From Streptomyces longwoodensis (GTDB lineage Bacteria; Actinomycetota; Actinomycetes; Streptomycetales; Streptomycetaceae): DNA of 64,000 nucleotides. The stretch is taken from the NCBI RefSeq assembly GCF_001514125.1, contig NZ_KQ948552.1, positions 543,879-607,878 on the forward strand. The letters are read 5' to 3'. A program made the translations under genes and the position numbers. Positions 25,659 through 35,946 of the stretch are shown here, piece by piece; position 1 is the first letter of the stretch; every line of letters starts with the position of its first letter. The notes under the pieces were generated by a model. The model searched no databases, was not told the DNA's origin, and saw only the letters and a list, made by a program, of their open reading frames with translations.

Positions 25659-26657
25659 ATGACGTGGCTGATCACCGGCGGGGCCGGATACATAGGGGCG
25701 CACGTGGTGCGGGCGATGGCGGGCGCCGGGGAGCGGGTCGTCGTCCTGGACGACCTGTCGACCGGGGTCCCCGGGCGGCTCCCGGCGGACGTCCCCCTGG
25801 TCCCGGGCCCGCTGTCGGACGGGGCGCTGCTGGAGCGGACCTTCGCCGAGCACGCGGTGACCGGCGTGGTGCACCTGGCCGCGCGCAAGCAGGTCGCCGA
25901 GTCGGTGGCGCAGCCGACCCGCTACTACCGGGAGAACGTCGGCGGGCTCGCCACACTGCTGGACGCGGTCGCCGCGGCGGGGATCGGGCGGTTCCTGTTC
26001 TCCTCGTCCGCCGCGGTGTACGGCAACCCGGACGTGGACCTGATCACCGAGGACACCCCGTGCGCGCCGGTGAACCCGTACGGCGAGACCAAGCTGGCCG
26101 GGGAGTGGCTGGTGCGGGCTGCGGGACAGGCGCACGGCGTCGCGACGACCTGCCTGCGCTACTTCAACGTGGCGGGCGCGGCCGCACCCGAGCTGGCCGA
26201 CACGGGCGTGTTCAACATCGTCCCGATGGTCTTCGACCGGCTCACCCGCGACGAGGCCCCGCGGATCTTCGGCGACGACTACCCGACGCCGGACGGGACG
26301 TGCGTGCGCGACTACATCCACGTGGCCGACCTCGCCGAGGCGCACCTGGCGGCGGCGCGCCGGCTGTCCGCGCCGGACGCGTCCGGGGACCTCACGGTGA
26401 ACATCGGTCGGGGCGAGGGCGTCTCGGTCCGGGAGCTGGTGACGCTGATCGGCGAGGTCACCGGGGACCGGCGGCCCGCGGTGGTCGAGGGGCGCCGGCC
26501 GGGTGACGCCCCGCGGGCCGTGGCGTCGGCCGCGCTGGCCGCCCGGGAGCTGGGCTGGACGGCCCGGCGCGGGGTGCGCGAGATGGTCGAGTCGGCCTGG
26601 CGGGGGTGGCGGCTGCACCACGGCGGCGAGCCGGCCGCCCCGGTGGCGACGCGCTGA
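25659..26657 (+). CDS. galE: UDP-glucose 4-epimerase
   Basis: A 332-residue extended short-chain dehydrogenase. TGGAGYIG (residues 6-13) binds NAD; SSSAAVYG and NPYGETK give the Ser/Tyr-x3-Lys triad; TCVRDYIHVADLAEAH is the conserved epimerase signature. It interconverts UDP-glucose and UDP-galactose, supplying UDP-galactose for envelope glycans. The ATG lies eight bases after a -10-like TAGGGT and lacks a ribosome binding site, so the mRNA is probably leaderless. Divergent from the CDP-alcohol cluster, it may provide sugar for the GT2 enzyme there. Confidence 0.93.
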   Translation: MTWLITGGAGYIGAHVVRAMAGAGERVVVLDDLSTGVPGRLPADVPLVPGPLSDGALLERTFAEHAVTGVVHLAARKQVAESVAQPTRYYRENVGGLATLLDAVAAAGIGRFLFSSSAAVYGNPDVDLITEDTPCAPVNPYGETKLAGEWLVRAAGQAHGVATTCLRYFNVAGAAAPELADTGVFNIVPMVFDRLTRDEAPRIFGDDYPTPDGTCVRDYIHVADLAEAHLAAARRLSAPDASGDLTVNIGRGEGVSVRELVTLIGEVTGDRRPAVVEGRRPGDAPRAVASAALAARELGWTARRGVREMVESAWRGWRLHHGGEPAAPVATR

Positions 26658-26819
26658 CCTGCGGCGCGGCCCGCCTGCGGGTGCGTCGTTCGTTTCCGCA
26701 GGTCACAGCAATGACAACGGTGTTCAGTGCCGCGTTGCCCGATACCCCCCACCCGTAGTTCACTGTGAGCCCGGACGGCACGCGCCCGCCGTCCGGCGAC
26801 CTTTGGAGGCGGCTTTCCC

Positions 26820-27755
26820 ATGGGGGCTGGGCACGACCACGGACACACGCACGCGCCGGCCGGCGGGACGGCGGCCGCCGCCCACCGCGGCAGACTGCGG
26901 GCCGCGCTCGGCATCACGCTGACCGTGATGGTCGTCGAGATCGTCGGCGGGGTGCTCGCGGACTCGCTGGCGCTGATCGCGGATGCCGCCCACATGGCGA
27001 CCGACGCGCTGGGCCTCGGCATGGCGCTGCTCGCCATCCACTTCGCGGGCCTCCCGGCCACCACGCACCGCACCTTCGGCTACGCCCGCGCGGAGATCCT
27101 GGCCGCGCTGGCCAACTGCCTGCTGCTGCTCGGGGTCGGCGGGTACGTGCTGTACGAGGCCGTCCAGCGCTTCTTCACCCCGGCCGGGACCGAGGGCGGC
27201 CTGATGATCGTGTTCGGTGCGATCGGCCTGGTCGCGAACTCGGTCTCGCTGACGCTGCTGATGCGCGGCCAGGCGGAGAGCCTGAACGTGCGCGGCGCCT
27301 TCCTGGAGGTGGCCGCGGACGCGCTGGGCTCGGTGGCGGTGATCCTGTCCGCGGTGGTGATCCTCACCACGGGCTGGGCCGCGGCCGACCCGATCGCCTC
27401 GCTGGTGATCGGCCTGATGATCGTGCCGCGCACGGTGAAGCTGCTGCGGGAGACGCTGGACGTCCTGCTGGAGGCGGCGCCCCGCGGGGTCGACATGGCG
27501 GAGGTGCGCTCGCACATCCTGGCCCTGGACGGGGTGGAGGACGTGCACGACCTGCACGCCTGGACCATCACCTCCGGGATGCCGGTGCTGTCGGCGCACG
27601 TGGTGGTGCGCTCGGACGTGCTGAGCGCGATCGGCCACGAGAAGCTGCTGCACGAGCTCCAGGGCTGCCTGGGCGACCACTTCGACGTGGAGCACTGCAC
27701 CTTCCAGCTGGAGCCGGTGGGACACGCCGAGCACGAGGCGCGGCTCTGCCACTGA
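26820..27755 (+). CDS. cation diffusion facilitator (Zn2+/Co2+ exporter-like)
   Basis: A 311-residue CDF transporter. A His-rich N-terminus (GHDHGHTHAP) precedes six transmembrane helices with metal-site residues in SLALIADAAHMATDALGLG and AFLEVAADALGSVAVILSA (HxxxD and DxxxD-type). A C-terminal cytoplasmic domain (about 215-300) with HDLHAWTITSG and a terminal HCTFQLEP follows. It exports zinc or related divalent metals by proton antiport. The start is ATG 26820 with TTTGGAGGCGG upstream. An imperfect dyad TGACAACGGTGTTCA at about 26710 may be a metal-regulator site. Confidence 0.93.
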   Translation: MGAGHDHGHTHAPAGGTAAAAHRGRLRAALGITLTVMVVEIVGGVLADSLALIADAAHMATDALGLGMALLAIHFAGLPATTHRTFGYARAEILAALANCLLLLGVGGYVLYEAVQRFFTPAGTEGGLMIVFGAIGLVANSVSLTLLMRGQAESLNVRGAFLEVAADALGSVAVILSAVVILTTGWAAADPIASLVIGLMIVPRTVKLLRETLDVLLEAAPRGVDMAEVRSHILALDGVEDVHDLHAWTITSGMPVLSAHVVVRSDVLSAIGHEKLLHELQGCLGDHFDVEHCTFQLEPVGHAEHEARLCH

Positions 27756-27761
27756 GGCGGT

Positions 27762-27788
27762 GACCGGCCTTCCCGGGGCGGGCCGGTC
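27762..27788 (+). terminator. hairpin after the CDF gene
   Basis: GACCGGCC at 27762-27769 pairs with GGCCGGTC at 27781-27788, seven bases past the stop codon. Confidence 0.5.
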
Positions 27789-27974
27789 CGGAGTCGCACC
27801 GCGGGCCGGCACCCTCGCACGCGTGCCCCCCGCACCACCCTCCCGTAGCGGTTCCCCGCCGGTCCGGCCGGGCAAGATCACCCATCGGGCCCCGCTTCCG
27901 GCGCCGTGACACGCCGGGACTGGCGCAGGCGTGCGGCAGACTGGGGTGCGCGAGGACCGAAGCTAAGGATGGGT

Positions 27975-28568
27975 ATGCCGATCACACCTGCCACCGCGAC
28001 GCACAGCTCGTCGAACGGCACCGCTGACGCGATTCTGCTGGAACTGGTCGACGAGGACGGCGTGACGATCGGCACCGCGGAGAAACTGACCGCCCACCAG
28101 CCGCCGGGGCAGCTGCACCGCGCGTTCTCGGTGTTCCTCTTCGACGAGCGCGGCCGGCTGCTGCTCCAGCAGCGGGCGCTCGGCAAGTACCACTCCCCCG
28201 GCGTGTGGTCCAACACCTGCTGCGGCCACCCCTACCCCGGCGAGGCGCCGTTCGCGGCGGCCGCCCGGCGCACCTTCGAGGAGCTGGGCGTCTCCCCGAC
28301 GCTGCTGGCCGAGGCGGGCACGGTGCGCTACAACCACCCGGACCCGGCCTCGGGCCTGGTGGAGCAGGAGTACAACCACCTGTTCGTCGGCCTGGTGCAG
28401 TCCCCGCTGCGGCCCGACCCGGAGGAGGTCGGCGACACGGCGTACGTGACCTCAGCCGCGCTGGAGGCGCGGCACGCCGCGGACCCCTTCTCCGCCTGGT
28501 TCATGACGGTGCTGGACGCGGCCCGGCCCGCGATCCGCGAGCTGACGGGGCACTCCGCGGGCTGGTGA
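27975..28568 (+). CDS. idi: isopentenyl-diphosphate delta-isomerase, type I
   Basis: A 197-residue Nudix-fold enzyme that interconverts IPP and DMAPP. SNTCCGHPYPGE contains the catalytic Cys, and VEQEYNHLFVG contains the catalytic Glu (YExxH-type) and metal ligands. I choose ATG 27975 (MPITPATATHSSS), five bases after AAGGA, over the ATG six bases earlier, which overlaps that site. The gene is near the hopanoid operon and supports isoprenoid precursor balance. Convergent with the anti-sigma-like gene. Confidence 0.95.
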   Translation: MPITPATATHSSSNGTADAILLELVDEDGVTIGTAEKLTAHQPPGQLHRAFSVFLFDERGRLLLQQRALGKYHSPGVWSNTCCGHPYPGEAPFAAAARRTFEELGVSPTLLAEAGTVRYNHPDPASGLVEQEYNHLFVGLVQSPLRPDPEEVGDTAYVTSAALEARHAADPFSAWFMTVLDAARPAIRELTGHSAGW

Positions 28569-28589
28569 GCCCGGTCAGGCGCCCCGGTG

Positions 28590-29108
28590 TCAGGGCGCCC
28601 CGGCGGGCTTGAGCGGCAGGGCCGCCCAGATGACCTTGCCGCCGCTCGCGGTGTGCTCGACGTCGCACACCCCGCCCGCCTCCCGGGTGATCTCCCGGAC
28701 CAGCAGCAGGCCCCGCCCGCCGGTGGCGCTGTGCGGGTTCTCCAGCGCGGTCGGGCGGTAGGGGTGGTTGTCCTCCACCGACACCCGCACCCACTCCGCC
28801 CCCACGGCCACCTCCACGGCCAGCGTGGGCGACAGCAGGGCCGCGTGCCGCACCGCGTTGGTCACCAGTTCGGAGACGATCAGCAACAGCGCCTGCACCA
28901 GGTCCTCCGAGACGGGCACCCCCTGACGGTGCAGCAGGTCCCGTACGGCGTGCCGCGCCTGGGGCACCGAGGCGTCCACGGCGGGGGCGGTGAACCGCCA
29001 GACGCCCTCGTACGGCAGCGGCCGGGGCACCGGGTCGCCCACCGGACCGAGGGGTCCGTCCGTGCCGTCCTCCGGGCGTGGGCCGGGCCCTCGCCCCTGG
29101 TTGTCCAT
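28590..29108 (-). CDS. HATPase-fold anti-sigma-like ATP-binding protein
   Basis: 172 residues. An N-terminal Pro/Gly-rich tail (about 1-35) leads into a GHKL ATPase domain: IVSELVTNAVRHA (N box), VEDNHPYRP (G1-like) and GGRGLLLVREITREAG (G2). This is the RsbW/SpoIIAB-like family, very numerous in Streptomyces, which binds sigma factors or anti-anti-sigma proteins. ATG 29108 is used; an in-frame GTG at 29144 would add 12 residues. No sigma factor is adjacent, so the partner is unknown. Confidence 0.87.
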   Translation of the reverse strand: MDNQGRGPGPRPEDGTDGPLGPVGDPVPRPLPYEGVWRFTAPAVDASVPQARHAVRDLLHRQGVPVSEDLVQALLLIVSELVTNAVRHAALLSPTLAVEVAVGAEWVRVSVEDNHPYRPTALENPHSATGGRGLLLVREITREAGGVCDVEHTASGGKVIWAALPLKPAGAP

Positions 29109-29282
29109 CGTCAGTCCGCCACCCTCGCGCTCGGTTGTCACCACGCCTGAAGTGTTGGGAACGAGCCTCCGCCCCCCACCCGACTGAACACAAGTCAGCG
29201 GGTATCGAGCGTTTCCGACCCGCCCTGTCCGGCCCGGTCGCCCCGGTGACCGCTTCTGTTCCGGGCGGGCCGCGTTCGCGAT

Positions 29283-29921
29283 CTATTCCGGTTGTACGGG
29301 TTTCACGTGGGCGTCGCCCGGCCCGTCCCCGGGACGGGTGTCCCCGGCGAGCCGCTCGGAGACCATGCCGACGATGCGCCGCCCGCCGTAGCCGGTGGCG
29401 ACCAGGCCCAGCCCGTCGAACAGCAGGGCGAGGGAGAAGAAGGTGCCGATGACGTACTGGCTGCTGCTCGGCCAGTTCGCCAGCACCAGCACGCCGAGCA
29501 GCAGGTCGAAGGCGCCCAGCACCAGCGTCCAGCCGAAGTGGGTGCCGCGCACGACCAGGGTGCCCACCAGCCGGAACACGCCGGCGGACAGGAACAGCAG
29601 GGCGGCGAACATGCTGAGCGCGGCGGCCGTCGCGTCCGGGCGGCGCACGACGACCACGCCCGCGGCGATGTTCAGCGCGGCCACGATGACGCCGAGCCAG
29701 AAGAAGTTGGTGCCGCGCGCCTGGATCGCGTGCAGCAGGCCGACCAGGCCGCCGATCAGCAGCAGCCAGCCGAACAGCAGCATCGACGTGAGCGTGGCCA
29801 CACCGGCGTAGACGAGCCCGACGAGGCCCGCAGCCACCAGGACGGCGCCGAGCACGGCGAGCCAGCCGAAGCCCCGCTTGAGCTGGGTCGTCGTGTCCCC
29901 GGGCGGGGTTGCCGCGGTCAT
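29283..29921 (-). CDS. HdeD/DUF308-family membrane protein
   Basis: A 212-residue protein with six hydrophobic helices in three similar pairs, followed by a polar C-terminal tail (about 190-212). This matches the HdeD acid-resistance membrane family. In Streptomyces such genes are often stress-induced, but no promoter class is defended here. GGAGG lies seven bases before the ATG. Function beyond membrane stress response is unknown. Confidence 0.85.
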   Translation of the reverse strand: MTAATPPGDTTTQLKRGFGWLAVLGAVLVAAGLVGLVYAGVATLTSMLLFGWLLLIGGLVGLLHAIQARGTNFFWLGVIVAALNIAAGVVVVRRPDATAAALSMFAALLFLSAGVFRLVGTLVVRGTHFGWTLVLGAFDLLLGVLVLANWPSSSQYVIGTFFSLALLFDGLGLVATGYGGRRIVGMVSERLAGDTRPGDGPGDAHVKPVQPE

Positions 29922-30020
29922 GGCGCACCTCCTGGCGTCGTCCTGCCCCTGCGGGTCCCCTGCCCCGTGGTGTCGTAACGCTCACATCGCCCGCCGTGAT
30001 CGTCAGCGCCCCACGGCGGC

Positions 30021-30026
30021 TAGCAT
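30021..30026 (+). promoter_or_regulatory. -10 element TAGCAT, leaderless promoter
   Basis: TAGCAT ends seven bases before ATG 30034, with no Shine-Dalgarno between. Confidence 0.5.
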
Positions 30027-30033
30027 CCGGCCC

Positions 30034-30789
30034 ATGGAGCCCCAGTTGCTGCACGGTGTCACCGACTCGGTCGCCACCGTCGTCATCCACCACCCCGCCA
30101 AGCGCAACGCGATGACCGCCGCGATGTGGCGCGCGCTGCCGCCGCTGCTGGACGGCCTCGCCGCCGATCCCGGCGTACGGGCGCTGGTGCTGACCGGGGA
30201 GGGCGGCACGTTCTGCGCGGGGGCCGACATCTCCTCGCTCCAGGGGTCGCCGGACGAGGCGCAGCGCCTGGCGCAGCGCGCCGAGGAGGCGCTGGCCGCG
30301 TTCCCCAAGCCGACCCTCGCGGCGGTCCGGGGCCACTGCGTGGGCGGCGGGGCGCAGTTGGCGGCGGCCTGCGACCTGCGGTTCGCCGAGGAGGGCGCGC
30401 TGTTCGGGGTGACGCCCGCGAAGCTCGGGCTGGTGTACCCGGCGGCGGCCACCCGGCGGCTGGTGACGCTGGTGGGTCCGGCGACCGCGAAGTACCTGCT
30501 GTTCTCGGGCGAGTTGATCGACGCGCCGCGCGCGCTGCGCACCGGCCTGGTCGACGAGGTGCTGCCCGAGGGTGAACTCGGCAAGCGCGTCGCCGAGTTC
30601 ACCCGTGTCCTGGTCTCGCGCTCGCAGCTGACGCAGGCCGCGGCGAAGGAGTTCGCCGACGGCCGCACCGACCGCGACGCCCACTGGGCCGAGCAGGCCC
30701 GCGGCAGCGACGACCCCGCGGAGGGCGTCACCGCGTTCCTCCAGCGGCGCGGGCCGCGCTTCACCTGGACGGTGCCGGGCCCCGGGTGA
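30034..30789 (+). CDS. enoyl-CoA hydratase/isomerase family protein
   Basis: A 251-residue crotonase-fold protein. The oxyanion-hole segments are GTFCAGADISSLQG and AVRGHCVGGGAQLAAACDLR. FGVTPAKLGLVYPA follows; the usual second catalytic Glu position is not a clear match (FGVTPAKLGL instead of FxxPExxLG), so it may be an isomerase or thioesterase-like member. ATG 30034 directly follows a -10-like TAGCAT, suggesting a leaderless mRNA. The 3' end overlaps the convergent PfpI gene by 29 bases. Confidence 0.88.
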   Translation: MEPQLLHGVTDSVATVVIHHPAKRNAMTAAMWRALPPLLDGLAADPGVRALVLTGEGGTFCAGADISSLQGSPDEAQRLAQRAEEALAAFPKPTLAAVRGHCVGGGAQLAAACDLRFAEEGALFGVTPAKLGLVYPAAATRRLVTLVGPATAKYLLFSGELIDAPRALRTGLVDEVLPEGELGKRVAEFTRVLVSRSQLTQAAAKEFADGRTDRDAHWAEQARGSDDPAEGVTAFLQRRGPRFTWTVPGPG

Positions 30790-31417
30790 GGATGAAACGG
30801 CTCCGGGCGCGCAGCTGTTCCACCAGGTGGGCCGGCGCCTTGTGCGGGGAGCCCGCGTCGTAGGGCGGCTGCGGGTCGTACTCGGTGAGCAGCTGGACCG
30901 CCCGGGCGTGCTCGTCGCCCGCGATCCGGCCGAGCAGGGTCAGGCCCATGTCGATGCCGGCGGAGACGCCGGCCGCGGTGACGTACTTGCCGTCGGTGAC
31001 GACCCGTTCGCCAGTGGGTTCGGCGCCGTGGGCGTGCAGCGCGTCCAGGGCGAGCCAGTGGGAGGTGGCCCGGCGGCCGCGGAGCAGTCCGGCGGCGGCC
31101 AGCAGCAGCGAGCCGGTGCACACCGAGGTGGTCCAGGTGCTTCCGGCGTCGGCGGCGCGCAGCCAGTCCAGCAGCGGGGCGTGCGTCATCAGCGCGGACT
31201 GGCCGGGGCCGCCCGGCACGACCAGGACGTCGGGGTGCGGCACCTCGGCGAGCGTCCGGTCGGCGACCAGGGCCAGCGCGCCGGTGTCGGTGCGGACGGG
31301 GCCGGTCTCCTCGGCGACGAAGACGGTCTCGGCGCCCGGGAGGCGGCCCAGGGTCTCGTAGGGGCCGACGGCGTCGAGCGCGGTGAAGCCGTCGTAGAGC
31401 ACGATCGCGATCTGCAT
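30761..31417 (-). CDS. DJ-1/PfpI family protein (isonitrile-hydratase-like)
   Basis: A 218-residue class I glutamine-amidotransferase-like protein. The nucleophile elbow is TTSVCTGSLLLAAAGLL (Cys near residue 101). VLVVPGGPGQSALM and AAGVSAGIDMGLTL are family features. Relatives include isonitrile hydratase InhA. It lies downstream of the GlxA-type regulator with a 35-base gap, so the two are probably cotranscribed. Both share the same domain, suggesting a duplication and a sensor/enzyme pair. Substrate unknown. Confidence 0.88.
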   Translation of the reverse strand: MQIAIVLYDGFTALDAVGPYETLGRLPGAETVFVAEETGPVRTDTGALALVADRTLAEVPHPDVLVVPGGPGQSALMTHAPLLDWLRAADAGSTWTTSVCTGSLLLAAAGLLRGRRATSHWLALDALHAHGAEPTGERVVTDGKYVTAAGVSAGIDMGLTLLGRIAGDEHARAVQLLTEYDPQPPYDAGSPHKAPAHLVEQLRARSRFILTRGPAPSR

Positions 31418-31452
31418 GGGTGTCCCTTCCCAGGGGTGGTGTACGGGTCGGA

Positions 31453-32406
31453 TCAGTGGGCCGGGCGGAAGCGGCGGCGGTACTCCGCCGGGGGCGTGCC
31501 GAGGGCCTTGACGAAGGCGCGGCGCATGGCCTCGGGGGTGCCGTAGCCGCTGGCGCGGGAGACCTCCTCGACGCCGTCGGCGGTGTCCTCGAGGAGCCGG
31601 CGCGCGTGCTCCAGGCGGACCCGGTCGACGTAGCGGCCGGGGGTGGTGCCGGTCTCGTCGCGGAAGGCGCGGGCGAAGTGGCGCGGGGAGAGGCGGGCGC
31701 GGGCCGCGAGCGCCTCCACGGACAGGTCGTCGGCGGGGTGCTCGGTGATCCAGCGCTGCACCTCCCGCAGGGGGTCGCGGCGGGCGGTCTGCGCGGCGAG
31801 CTGGGCGCTGAACTGGGCCTGGTTGCCCGGCCTGCGCAGGAACACCACCAGGTGGCGGGCGACGGTCAGCGCGGCGTCCCGGTCCAGGTCCTCCTCGACC
31901 AGGGCCAGTGCGAGGTCGATGCCCGCGGTGACGCCGGCCGAGGTGGCGACGTGGCCGTCACGGACGTAGACGGGGTCCGGCTCGACCGTGACGGACGGGT
32001 GGTCGCGGGCCAGCTTGGCGCAGTAGCTCCAGTGCGTCGTGACCCGGCGGCCGTCCAGCAGGCCCGCCCCGGCCAGCAGGATCGCCCCCGTGCAGACCGA
32101 GACCAGACGCCGGGCCCGGGGGCCGTGCGCCCGCAGCCACGCGGTCAGCTCCGGGTCGGAGGTCCGGGTGCCCTCCCCGCCGGGCACCAGCAGGGTGTGC
32201 GGGTCGCGGGCCCCGGCCAGCGGGCCGTCGGGCACCAGGGTCAGCCCGCTGGAAGTGCGCACCGGGGCGCCGTCCAGGGAGGCGGTGCGGATCCGGTACG
32301 TCCCCGGGGTGTGCCGCTCGGCGCCCGCGAAGACCTCCAGGGGGCCGGTGACGTCGAGGCTCTGCACGCCGTCGAAGAGGACGACGAGGACGGTTCGCTG
32401 GGGCAT
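31453..32406 (-). CDS. GlxA-type transcriptional regulator (DJ-1/PfpI plus AraC DNA-binding domain)
   Basis: 317 residues. The N-terminal DJ-1/PfpI-like domain (about 1-185) has SVCTGAILLAGAGLLDGRR. The C-terminal AraC domain (about 215-312) has two helix-turn-helix units, LSVEALAARARLSPRHFARAF and VEEVSRASGYGTPEAMRRAF. It likely activates or represses the adjacent PfpI gene in response to a ligand bound by the N-domain. GlxA-type proteins are amidase-family-like regulators. Divergent from the LPFR gene. Confidence 0.92.
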   Translation of the reverse strand: MPQRTVLVVLFDGVQSLDVTGPLEVFAGAERHTPGTYRIRTASLDGAPVRTSSGLTLVPDGPLAGARDPHTLLVPGGEGTRTSDPELTAWLRAHGPRARRLVSVCTGAILLAGAGLLDGRRVTTHWSYCAKLARDHPSVTVEPDPVYVRDGHVATSAGVTAGIDLALALVEEDLDRDAALTVARHLVVFLRRPGNQAQFSAQLAAQTARRDPLREVQRWITEHPADDLSVEALAARARLSPRHFARAFRDETGTTPGRYVDRVRLEHARRLLEDTADGVEEVSRASGYGTPEAMRRAFVKALGTPPAEYRRRFRPAH

Positions 32407-32541
32407 GCCCCGATTCTTCGGGCGGGGCGTTCATGGCCGCAATGACGGGTTCCCCACCTTTCCTGCCGTCGGCCCGGGGCGCCGCGGTACGCAGGCATGT
32501 CCGGCGCGGTGCGCGGTATGCGGGAGGGAGGGAGTGCCCAC

Positions 32542-32593
32542 CACGGGAAACCCCCACGGGAAGCCCTGACGGGAAGCCCTCACGCAAGCCACG
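32542..32593 (+). repeat. 13-base tandem repeats before the LPFR micro-protein
   Basis: CACGGGAAACCCC (32542), CACGGGAAGCCCT (32555), GACGGGAAGCCCT (32568) and a decaying fourth copy CACGCAAGCCACG (32581) follow one another without gaps, ending just before the ribosome binding site of the small gene. Each contains a GGGAA(G/A)CCC core. Confidence 0.8.
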
Positions 32594-32608
32594 GAGAGAG
32601 GAAGTCCC

Positions 32609-32740
32609 ATGTTCCGAGCGATCGCCGACGTCCTGCGCCAGATCGGCGGCGCGGTGGCCACCGTCGTCACGCTGCCCTTCCGGGCCCTGGGCCGCCTGTT
32701 CGGCGGCGCCTCCGGCTCGGCCCGGGGGCGCCGCGCCTAG
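32609..32740 (+). CDS. LPFR-motif small protein
   Basis: A 43-residue basic peptide ([14 protein letters not shown], then [18 protein letters not shown], ending GRRA). It has one amphipathic/hydrophobic segment with LPFR and a basic Gly/Ser/Arg tail. I recall an annotated family of Streptomyces small proteins named for this LPFR motif, without known function. GAGAGAGGAAG lies just before the ATG, so translation is likely. It stands alone between the GlxA-type regulator and tex. A membrane-surface location is an inference. Confidence 0.8.
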   Translation: MFRAIADVLRQIGGAVATVVTLPFRALGRLFGGASGSARGRRA

Positions 32741-32880
32741 CTCCCTCACCCCGGCCCCCTCCCCTCCCGGCGCACGGACCTGCGCGGTCCGCCGCGCCGG
32801 GTCCGTGGCCTGGTCCCGGGCTGTCGGTGGCGCCTGCCACAATTGCCGCGCAACCCCAGTGGAGAAGGCGGTACGGGATC

Positions 32881-35265
<2,385 letters not shown>

Positions 35266-35270
35266 CACCC

Positions 35271-35306
35271 GCCGACGGGTCCGGGTCACGGCCCGGACCC
35301 GTCGGC
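35271..35306 (+). terminator. tex hairpin terminator
   Basis: GCCGACGGGTCCGGG (35271-35285) pairs exactly with CCCGGACCCGTCGGC (35292-35306). It begins six bases past the tex stop codon. Confidence 0.8.
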
Positions 35307-35316
35307 GCCGCGCCCG

Positions 35317-35322
35317 TACAGT
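35317..35322 (+). promoter_or_regulatory. -10 element TACAGT, leaderless promoter
   Basis: TACAGT ends six bases before ATG 35329, immediately after the tex terminator. No Shine-Dalgarno is present. Confidence 0.5.
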
Positions 35323-35328
35323 GGCCGT

Positions 35329-35892
35329 ATGACCATCTCGCGCGTACTGACCTGGGACGTCACGGCGAGCAACGGGTACGAGACCGCCTGGGCGGAGGTC
35401 GGCGACGATGAACTGCGGGCCCGGGGCCGGGCGGTGGGGACCGTACCGGAGCCGTACTGGGTCACCTACGAGCTGGACACGGGCCCCGGCTACGTGACCC
35501 GCCGGCTGCGGGTCACGGTGGACACCGCGGCCCGCACCCGCTCCCTGGACCTGCGGCGCGGCGACGGGGGCGGCTGGACGGCCGACGGGGAACGGCTCCC
35601 CGGCTTCGACGCGGCCTTCGACTGCGACCTGGGGCGGTGTCCCCTCACCAACACCATGCCGGTCCTGCGGCACGGGCTGCACCGGCGCCCCGGCGAGCGG
35701 CGGCTGCTGACGGCCTGGGTGTCCGTGCCGGCCCTGACGGTCCGGCCGTCGTGGCAGACGTACACCCACCTCGGTGACGGGGCCGGCGGCACCCGGGTGC
35801 GGTTCGCCTCGGGCGACTTCCGCAGCGACGTGGTGTTCGACGCGGACGGGTTCGTGCGGGACTACCCGGAGCTGGCGGCGCGGCTGGACTGA
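35329..35892 (+). CDS. putative glycolipid-binding domain protein
   Basis: A 187-residue soluble protein. Pattern YWVTYELDTGPGYVTRRLRV, GWTADGERLPGFDAAFDCDLG (predicted hydrophobic cleft) and YTHLGDGAGGTRVRFASGDF resembles the putative glycolipid-binding family (PF06475-like, as I recall). No signal peptide. The start is ATG 35329, adjacent to a -10-like TACAGT and lacking a ribosome binding site. Function in Streptomyces unknown; the family is named from structure. Confidence 0.8.
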   Translation: MTISRVLTWDVTASNGYETAWAEVGDDELRARGRAVGTVPEPYWVTYELDTGPGYVTRRLRVTVDTAARTRSLDLRRGDGGGWTADGERLPGFDAAFDCDLGRCPLTNTMPVLRHGLHRRPGERRLLTAWVSVPALTVRPSWQTYTHLGDGAGGTRVRFASGDFRSDVVFDADGFVRDYPELAARLD

Positions 35893-35946
35893 GGCGTGGC
35901 CCGGCCGAGCCCGTGACCCGGCCGGGAGCCGTGCGCCGTGGGTCCC

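Noticed and set aside
19115..26657. Classical teichoic-acid (Tag/Tar) locus
   Set aside because: No TagF/TagB-type glycerophosphotransferase, no TagD-like short cytidylyltransferase and no ATPase; CDP-alcohol transferases point to a different chemistry.
26700..26730. Zur box upstream of the CDF exporter
   Set aside because: The dyad TGACAACGGTGTTCA has too many mismatches to the actinomycete Zur consensus, and Zur does not usually control exporters this way except in special cases.
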